Shown: piece by piece, positions 1 to 8,810 of the stretch | Layout of the letters: each line of letters begins with the position of its first letter | Position numbering within the stretch: the first letter of the stretch is position 1 | From: Zygnema cylindricum | Taxonomy: Eukaryota > Streptophyta > Zygnematophyceae > Zygnematales > Zygnemataceae | Direction: 5' to 3' | Length of the DNA stretch: 12,500 bases | Assembly: GCA_037447655.1 (NCBI GenBank) | Contig: JBBHKE010001432.1 | Coordinates: 79,018-91,517 of the forward strand | The notes under the pieces: generated by a model | Seen by the model: only the letters and a program-made list of their open reading frames with translations | Told to the model about the DNA's origin: nothing | Database searches by the model: none | Program-made: the position numbers and the translations under genes

Positions 1-28
1 TGAGCCGGAGAGAGGCAACTGGGCTTCG

Positions 29-73
29 CCCTCTCCCTTTCCCTCTCCCTCTCCCTCTCCCCATCCTCTCCCT
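29..73. repeat. CCCTCT-rich pyrimidine tract
   Basis: Short imperfect tandem run of CCCTCT/CCCTTT units on the plus strand. It ends about 25 bases before the proposed acceptor at 99-100, and the CTGAAT at 72-77 could act as a branch point. It may therefore be the intron end of the gene whose last exon follows. The frame through the tract is also open, so low-complexity Ser/Pro coding sequence cannot be excluded. Confidence 0.7.
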
Positions 74-100
74 GAATTTTGGAGAAACTGTGGGTGCCAG

Positions 101-322
101 GTGTTGCTGGAGCTTGTGGCCTCTGCTTCGGGTCAACGGAGAGAGGCCGAGTCGGTCAAAGTTGCACTGTTCACATTGGGTACAGCTTGTGTACACGTGG
201 CAATCAGAGAGCACTTGAAGGCACTAAATGTTTTCAAAGTTCTCGCAAAGTTAAAGGGCGGAAGAGATCCAGCGGTAGTGAAATACATTCAACGGATCGA
301 GGGAAAGTTTGGGAGACAATGA
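101..322 (+). CDS. Putative 3'-terminal exon, ARM/HEAT-like helical C-terminus (partial gene)
   Basis: From the GTG after a TGCCAG acceptor-like site at 95-100, the frame encodes 73 residues and stops at TGA 320-322. The composition looks like a real protein: amphipathic helices rich in Leu, Ala and Val alternate with Lys/Arg-rich turns, as in VKVALFTLGTACVHVAIREH and then DPAVVKYIQRIEGKF. This is what the last repeats of an armadillo or HEAT solenoid look like. Which protein it belongs to is not recognised. Everything 5' of this exon lies outside the window. The frame stays open back to base 2, so the exon may start earlier, but the residues there are Ser-Pro low complexity from the CCCTCT tract. 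The overlapping frame at 79-348 reads as random sequence and is taken as its shadow. The exon is called from composition and splice context only. Confidence 0.45.
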   Translation: MLLELVASASGQRREAESVKVALFTLGTACVHVAIREHLKALNVFKVLAKLKGGRDPAVVKYIQRIEGKFGRQ

Positions 323-1470
323 AACATTGGTTGAATGAAAAGGAATAGGAAACCACAATCTTTATGAGAGGGATGGGAAAATGAGTTTCGGCTTCGAAAG
401 GAAGTTGAAGAGGGAAATGGGCAAAGACTTTAGTATGTACTGCCAAATGGTTGTCGATATGTTCTCAAATTTCCTCGAATGGTGTTGTTATGGCTGTTAA
501 TATGAGTAGTTTGATGTAACTGGTTTATTATTTTCACATAGAGGTAGTTCCGACATGAGGTATGGCTTTGCTTTTAAGAAGGGGAAAAGAGGTATTAGTT
601 TTACTTAATGTGAGGTCGTTTTATTGAGAGATGTCATTTAACCGAAAGATGGAACTCTATGTGCCGACACACATAGGCAAAAGTTTGAGATGCTATGCCA
701 TCTCAACCATTTTTTTTTTTTTAACATGTAAGAATGTAGGTCATAAAAAAGAAAAATAGCAGTAGTTTATAGACATTTTAGAGTTAGTCTTTCCCTTTTT
801 TCAATAGCAAAATCAACTTTGCCAGTTGTTTTGCAAATGGCGGTATTCACTTTTCATTATGGTAAATATGTATGTACCTATCTGGTGATCATCTGAATCT
901 TCTGCCTACTCTATTTGTAGCTTTAAAGTGTGTAAATGGAGACCATACTGGGTGTTTTTGACCCAGATTTTATTAAAGAAACATGCGGTACGGTAAGATT
1001 AAAATTCAAATAGAATTCGATTCTAAATTTACTAAGAAATATGCACTAAGGCCAGGTTAAAGTGTAAAAAAATTCATTTTGTCGACACATTGGAACTTCT
1101 AGCCTTACTCTCGCACGCTGTATCTCGGTTGTTTTTTGAATATCACTAATAGAGTATTAGTTCCTGAACGCCGCCTTTTTCTTGAGTATCATGAGAAGTA
1201 ATTTGACCTCTCCGCTGTTAAATTTTCAACCGGCAGTTGTGGACTATTTGTACGCTTATGGACGAACAGTTCAGTAGTTTAGTTTAGGATATTGGTTTTT
1301 TTTTTTTAATAAGCTTGACAACATCATTTCTGCTTCATGCTAATGCCAACGCTGAAAGTAAGTGATGGTTTGACACATTTTTTGAGGATAATGGGGCTGT
1401 GCTGTTCAATATTTTGTTGTTTAGTTTTTCAATACCCTTGTTTTAGGCTTCCATATTTTTTCAAGTCTAT
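323..1470. other. AT-rich spacer, including 3' UTR of the left gene
   Basis: No coding frame with protein-like composition was found on either strand. The stretch has short homopolymer T runs (about 710-722 and 1297-1308) and no obvious tandem repeat or RNA gene. The first few hundred bases presumably carry the 3' UTR of the upstream exon. No convincing AATAAA near the stop could be assigned. Confidence 0.5.
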
Positions 1471-2521
1471 GCTGATATGAAGAGATGCTTCGCTATCCAC
1501 GCGATGTGTCAGTATTCACGCGATGAATAGATATCCATGCGATATGACGATGTTCCTGCGATCTTTGATATTCATGCGATGCGTCGCTATTCACACGATG
1601 GGTGGATGACTGGATGAGTGGATGTCCATGCGATGCGTCAACATTCACTCCATGCATCGATATTCATGGGCGCTGGCGATTTCAAGCGATGTGGCCATAT
1701 TAATTTTAGGTGTCAATTCACTCCAAGTGTCGATGTTAACGCAGCGTCGTATTCACGTGAAACGTCGATATTACCACGAGGAAACGACATTTAAGCGATC
1801 TGTAAATATTCGAGTGATTTCGATATTAATGCGATGTTACCATATTGTTGCGATGCTTCACATCGACACGATGCGTCTATATCGATGGGATGTTCAATAT
1901 GGATGAGATGTGACGATATTTATTCGATGTATTGATACTAATGCGATGCTACGACATTTATGCTATGCCATGATTTTTACGCGATGTAACGATACTGATA
2001 CGATGTGTCCATGTCGATGCGCATATTCATGCAATGTGTCGATATCCACACGAGTATTTCGATATTAAGCGATGTGTCAATGCTAAGCGATGCGGTTTGT
2101 CGATATGGAGTCGATATATCGATATCAGTGCTATCTGTCGATATTTTTTGCGATGATTCGATATCCATGCGATGTGACGATATTGCTGCTGTGCCTCGAT
2201 ATTCATGCGATGCGTCACTATTCACGCAAGGTGTAGTTATTCACGCCATGCCTCGATATTCACGCGACATGTCGTTTTTCATGCGACCCGTCGATATTTA
2301 GCGACGCAATCAATATTCACGGAGGTGACTCTACCCGCGTGATGCGAAGATATTAATGCGAGGTGTCGATGTTCATGCAGGTATCGATATTCAAGCGACG
2401 CGTCGTATTCACGTGATGCATCGATATTACACAATGATACAACATTGTTGGGATGCTTCATAAGATCATATCTATGCGATGCGTCATTATCGATGCGATG
2501 CGTCGATATTGATGCGTTGTG
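1471..2521. repeat. Degenerate 19-bp tandem array (minisatellite)
   Basis: About 55 head-to-tail copies of a 19-bp unit with consensus close to TCGATATTCATGCGATGCG fill this kilobase. Between about 2158 and 2310 the units can be cut one after another at exactly 19 bases, each starting TCGATATT, ACGATATT, TCACTATT or similar and ending in GCGATGCG-like sequence. Elsewhere single-base indels shift the phase. The copies are diverged, so the array looks old or slowly homogenised. It is rich in CG dinucleotides compared with the AT-rich flanks. Because 19 is not a multiple of three and CGAT recurs on both strands, six-frame translation gives many short open frames here with a Cys/Asp/Ile/Ser/Tyr-rich repetitive composition. 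None is taken as a gene. The edges are approximate, and traces may continue to about 2570. Confidence 0.9.
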
Positions 2522-4069
2522 TTATTGTTGCTGCCGAAATTGATGCTTTGAGTATTGATCATATTATGATCCAAGTTTGACGACCATTTCATTTAATTTG
2601 GCATGTTGAAGTTCATGACAATGTCATTGGTCATCGACTTTTTTAATCATTGCTATTATGTTTTTTGAAAAGAACTGAGGTTAGGTGACCAATGGAATCT
2701 GAGTTCTGGAGAGCGCAAAATAGAATTGCACATAAAAATAAATGGGGAACATGCAAACGAAACAAAAACAAAAACAAAATAGCATTTAAAGGACAGAAAC
2801 TACATTCACTAATAAACGAATACACATGGACTAGAAATTGAAAGATGCGTCTTGTCAAACTCAGTTGGAGTTCCATTTTGAGTTAGTTTCACTGAGAACT
2901 AGTCACTTTCGGCAAAATGCAGGCACTGAACTTCATAATAGAGGTAACTGAGAGCCGGAAGGTCACAATAATAATGACATAAGTGTGTACTGAATGATAG
3001 TACGCTAGATAATGGGATAAAACAGACCAGTGTCATTACAAGGAAATAATAACTATAAAATAAAGACCATTAAACTTTGTCCATTAGATTATGACATGAT
3101 TTCACCACAGTTTCAGCAAATTAGAAAGAAATTTCTAACTGGGCTGACAATGAACATAATGACAGATCGACAATATTACAACGGAAGAAAGTCATGAAAA
3201 TGAGTTTTTATTCAAAACCCGTCCGGGTTGTCTCTCTTTCCCTCTACATCTTGAGTTAACAAGCTTGGTCGGTGGCATTAACCATTAATTTCAATCTACC
3301 AATCACTCTACTGTCTATCGATACCCTAATCGAACTGCGACTAACCGACCTGGAAACAATTTACAAAAAATATACACACATTCTATGCCCAAATATATTA
3401 CTTTGGTCAATCAGTTAACAGGCTCCTCTCGAGCTTTCCCTATAGATTGTGGAAGTGGCAGTAAAGCTATGCAAAAAAAAATAACAACCTTCACCTAGTC
3501 CTAACACAGCACTCACTCCCAAAATAATGAATTGGTACAGACATTCGAAGCTCCTAAATCTGCCGAATGTCACAGCCGAAAGGCGGTAATTCTTCATCTT
3601 TTCTCATCGGAACCTTCACTCAAAGCCCCAAAATCTTGGAGCCTCGAAATTATACGCTAAGAGGGAAAAAGATTGTCGATAATAATGTCCAAATAGAAGT
3701 TGTTTTGAATTACACACGACCAAGTTAAAAGCTTGAAAATAATGAATAATCTGCCAATGGCACACCATTCCAAGCCCAAGTCAGAAAAGCAGGAAAAAAA
3801 AAAAAAACGGCAAAATTAGAATTTGTCCAAAGTCCCTCAGTAAGTTCAAACAGAAATACTACATAATGGATAATAATATAAACATAACGGATACTCTTCA
3901 CAACTGCTCATAAATAGTAACACAAAAAACATTGAACTTTTTCACCTCCCGAGTTAAAGTACCCCCCAGTAACCAAAAAGAGATTCAAAACGGTCTTTAA
4001 CAATAGATAATAATAATATAGCAAGCTGCTCCTTTGCCAATAGAATCCTGTAGCTCACCATCATTTAAA
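2522..4069. other. AT-rich spacer, including 3' UTR of RIBA
   Basis: Nothing protein-like is visible on either strand. The part next to 4069 must hold the 3' UTR of the minus-strand RIBA gene. The clearest canonical AATAAA on the minus strand lies at 3212-3207, about 860 bases after the stop. That is far for a plant 3' UTR, so a non-canonical signal closer to the stop is more likely. The short open frames at 2643-2876 and 3415-3597 are random in composition. Confidence 0.5.
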
Positions 4070-4183
4070 CTACACACTCGTATTCCCCACTTCCTCTGGC
4101 AAACCTCCAAAAGGTGCATGCAAATCTGAACCGTACAAATGTCCCATTTTCTGGCGTTTGGTTTCGAGGTAACGCTTGTTTTC
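4070..4183 (-). CDS. RIBA3: RIBA exon 10 (GCHII C-terminus, stop)
   Basis: Residues 569-605 and a TAG stop. [18 protein letters not shown] is the conserved end of GCHII, joined in phase 0 to PITL of exon 9. It is followed by a short tail, [19 protein letters not shown], and the stop. The acceptor is GGGCAATGCAG. It is separated from exon 9 by the longest intron of the gene, 863 bases. Confidence 0.96.
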   Translation of the reverse strand, partial: ENKRYLETKRQKMGHLYGSDLHAPFGGLPEEVGNTSV

Positions 4184-7100
4184 CTGCATTGCCCACAGTT
4201 TCTGACTTCAGTCAGCCACCAATAGTTCCTCGGTAGGTTCTAAACCATAGGTTTTAATTTCAGAATCACATGTAACCCTCGGTCTTATAGACATACTAAA
4301 CTACAAAAACACTCGACATTCCAAACCATAGGTTTAGAGTACAGAATCACATGTGATTACCCCGTGCTACACACGTATTAAACCGGTAAAAACACATATA
4401 CTACAGAGTAACCACAAATAAAAATTCCATACTTTTTTGTACACTAATATCATGTGACCTAAATGTAGGTTCAATTCAGGTATCTGCAAAATTCACTTCA
4501 CAAAATGCCTATCACACAATTTATATCCATCTGTAGAGCTTACCACAACCTCTAAGAACCCGCACAACTAGGTGCTTAAGCTATTACTTCTCCCTCAACG
4601 TCATCGAACTACTTCAACGAGGGCATGGCATGTCTCCGTCCTAGGGTGAGAAGTAGCATCAACGCTCACATAAAGCATACATTATGACTTACCCAGCCCT
4701 GATTAAATTTGATTAAGTTCATTAAATCATTACATTAGCTACACTATGAATCGCTCTAAGCATTAATGACACTACATGGTTTGTGCCGGCTTTAATTGCC
4801 CTGTGACCCCAAATTAGCATTAGTAACACCAATTGATTGCTTGATAACACTAAATTCTTTACACGGTGCAAAACTAGCCACATCATCTGTAACTGGATTA
4901 AAATCAATAACACTAACCTAAACCCAACACTAAGGATTTATTCTAAGTGTTTCATGGAGTAGCTTGGCTAGCTAGATCTATCCCACACCACAAGTCTAAA
5001 ACAGCATTTTCCCGTTCCAAGCAAGCGGTCTGAGTGAAAATCATACCAGAGTAATTGGGCAAAACACCGGCACTCTCTTCTTCACAACAAGGCCATAGCC
5101 CATAAGGGCATGGTATTTCGCCGGGTTGTTGGTCATTAGACGAAGAGAACGAACTCCCAAATCCCGCAAAATCTGAAAGTGTCAACATCAAATGGTGATA
5201 AGGTCAGACCCTAAAAAATGTGCAAAATGGATGAGCTCGGCAGAGAGAACAGACTAAGTTGTCAGTACCAACACAGACCATAGTTTTAAAGCGCGAAAAC
5301 GTGTGGAAACGCTACAACAGGATACCCCATATTATACGAGTACTATACAGGTTTTTCATGCATACATTCTGGTGTAACCACATACTGTTTCCATATCTTT
5401 TAGCACTTTTGAAACTATGACACAAACATACAGAAGCATACCTGTGCGCTGATATCATATTCTCTGGAGTCAATTGGCAATCCCAGGTCAACATTGGCCT
5501 CCACAGTGTCCCTTCCCTGGTCCTGCAAGTTATATGCTTGCAATTTGGCCCCCAAGCCTATGCCTCTTCCCTCATGGCCCCTCATGTACACCATCACTCC
5601 CCTTCCTTCTCTCTCTATGCGTTCCATGGCTTGTTCCAGCTGGGGCCCACAATCACACCGCTGACTCCCAAATATGTCACCGGTAAGACACTCAGAGTGC
5701 ACCCGGCATAAAACGTCCTCTCCCAATCCAATATCACCCTGCATAGGAAATATGGCAGACAGGCCTTAGTGTTATTACACTATCGAGGATTTACCCTGGT
5801 TTTGAGGATGAATGATACAATTTGTACAATTATGGTGAACATATGGGGTGTGTATTGCAAAAGACTATGTGCAAATACAGCAACAGAGTTTGTGTTTGGG
5901 ATTTCAGTGCCCTAACTCATTACCATACAGGAAATGTGAAACACCGATGCTTACCTTCACCATGGCAACATGTTCAATGCCGTCAACCAATGAAGTATAA
6001 CTGTATATTTGGAATTTGCCCCATTTTGTGGGCAGACGTGCGACAGCAGTTCTTTTCACCAGCATCTCCTTCTTATACCTGCAATATATCGTTGTAACAC
6101 AGACGTAAGGTTACATAATTATCTTTATTGGATACATACGCCATAAGAATTACACTTTCAAATGCTTAATTGATAGAAAAACATGTGTAGAGCAACGCAA
6201 TCAGTAAGAAGAGTCCATTAGATAGAGCAAAGATTTATGTAACATCAAATAAAGCAACACTTACGCTCTACTTTGTTAAAGCATGCCTGAAAATGTGAAG
6301 GTGACAACAAAACCAAATTAACACGAAAGCTTACAACGAGCTCGTAACATCAAAAAGTTCACTTCCTATCTTACCCTGTGATATATCCATTTTTATTAGC
6401 CCTTCTCACCTAACAAGATCTGAGATGGAAACAAGGCTAAGGCCATGCTGACGTGCCAACAGCTGCAAATCTGGAAGCTGAGCCATAGTTCCGTCACCGT
6501 TTGTCACACCACATAAGACCCCTACAGGTGCTAGGCCTGCCAGCTCAGCGAGGTCTACTGCCGCCTCTGCGTGTCCAGGCTCTTGCAAAACGCCGCCTGC
6601 TCCATTATGCCCAAATCGCCCCCTTGAGATCAGAAATTGCAAGATAAGTCAAGAAATGAAATGTGAAAGAAATGTCCATCCAGAGCAGTTTCTCAAGAAA
6701 CTCTTTTAAGAAACCAGAACCTCAAGAGCACTTGGCAAACGATCTTGCTTGCCTCACTTTTTATAAGCTGATACAAAACTCCCTTCCACCAGGTAATAAA
6801 AAATACAGACAAGGTAGCAAGAGCATATCTTCCTAAAAGTGAGCTATTTTGTTTACAACAAGATAGCTAACTTGACTGATTAAAAATAAATAAAATTGCA
6901 AAACAGAAATCATGAGGTGAATCCTTTCAGACCATAACCTGCTCACACAACCTCTCACTTGGCTTCTTAAGTAAACAACACAACCAACAGGGACAGCAAG
7001 ACAATTATGGTTACTTATTTCTTCTTTTTAATTCTTGTAACTTGCGAATTCAATTAACATACCTTTGCTGCTTCGAAGAGGAATAACATGACCAGGTCTT

Positions 7101-8188
7101 CGAAATTCCTCGGGCTGAGAATCAGCTTCTGCCATTCGTCGAATTGTTAGCGCTCGGTCAGCCGCACTAATTCCAGTGCTTGTGCCCTCCTTCAAATCCT
7201 GATAAATATTGCAAAGATGAAACTAGTTCAGCAACGTCCAGCAAGTATTTCTTGCGATATATACTCACACATGGCACCAACACTCTCCTCACACTGGAAA
7301 ATGCAGATCCTACAGGAAATCAAAATTCATAAAATACCTAGCCATCTCTGGCCTGGAGACCTGTTATCAAATAATTCTACCACTCAATTGCAGTTCTTTA
7401 ATTTTTAGTATAACTTCTTCCTTTGAAGAAAATGAATGACCCTTAGAAGACTGAAGATGGTGCAATTTTTAAAATTGAACACTGGGACGACAACATCAAA
7501 AAAGGTGAGTAACATTTCTAAGATTCTCTTAACTTTCAGCAAGAAAGTGTCTCATTTTAGGCAGCAACACTCATAATGAGTGACATTTCTAATATTCTCT
7601 AAACATTCTCTAAACCACGGGTGAAAAGAGTGATTTTTTTAAGAAAACAACACTCACAACGGTGACAGTGAAGGCCAATGGTGGTACAGCACTGCCAGCA
7701 TTCTCCTCCACCATGAGAGGCAATTGTAATCGGTCCAATATTGCACCAGAAGCAGGAGAGAAAACAATTCCACTGCCATAATTAACCATAAAAGCCATGC
7801 TTTGCTCTGTTGCAAGGGCACCAGCCACAAAGAAGTTTCCCACGTCTCCGGCGTCCTTGTCATTAACCAATACCACAACCTGCACAAGAGTATAGGAGAG
7901 AGTCCTATTCATAAGTCTGTGACTACTCTGACAAGGAAACTTATCAACAGACCATAGAATACAATTCGAAAATGTCATACAAACTTGAATCTCCCGGTAA
8001 AAAATGCATTTAGATCAAAAAGTGTGTACCGGCCTTTGAGAGCAAAACACCCAAGCAGAGTGTCAAGTGGACAAACGAAAATAAAAGGTTAGGCATATTA
8101 ATGAGAGATCACAAACTACACAGTTCAGATACACATCAAACAACAAACTATCAAAACTATTCCTGCTTCTGAAGAGTTAGGCAAATTT

Positions 8189-8237
<49 letters not shown>

Positions 8238-8776
8238 TACCTTGCCCTGTCTCACAACATCCAGAGCCTCTTCTATACCCGTAAAGCGAACTGATTCCCG
8301 TGTCAACGTGGTGACGTCAGCAAGAGATTCAGATTCTCGGGCATCAAGAGGAACTTCTTTAGGATAACTGGGACTCTCTGTTGGCAAAACTATGGCTGCT
8401 GAAGGCTCAATAGACAATTCACTGCAATCGAAACCACATAAGGCTAGTGAGGCATCCAGGGAGACTTCCAATAATAGGGTGCAACAATTTAATGTCCAGA
8501 AACTTGCATCGTCATTGAAATTCAGAGTAGGAGAGGATGGTCAGAACAAAGGCTGAAAAAGGGAAGCGAAAGTTAGGAATCGAGAAAGAGAAAGAGAGAG
8601 GTGTGGTACAGGAAATCTGTCTGTCATTCCTCTAGAGCTTCCAACCCCAAGTCTGACTAAAACACTCGAGAAAGAAGTGAGGAAGAGCGAGCAAAAGGGG
8701 GAGGGAGAGGGAGGGGTAGAGAGGAAGAGAGAGAGAAGAGCAAGAGAGAGATAGAGAGCAGAGGGGGAGAGGGAAG

Positions 8777-8810
<34 letters not shown>

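Noticed and set aside
1622-2461. Several open frames of 60 to 98 codons on both strands
   Set aside because: All lie in the 19-bp array. Their repetitive Cys/Asp/Ile/Arg/Ser/Tyr composition follows from translating the repeat in different frames.
4952-5191. 79-codon minus-strand open frame
   Set aside because: Other-phase shadow of RIBA exon 9 and its flanking introns; the true frame matches GCHII.
8544-8560. TTTTTCAG as acceptor of RIBA exon 3
   Set aside because: Good consensus, but a TGA follows in the required reading frame within four codons and the phase does not match exon 2.
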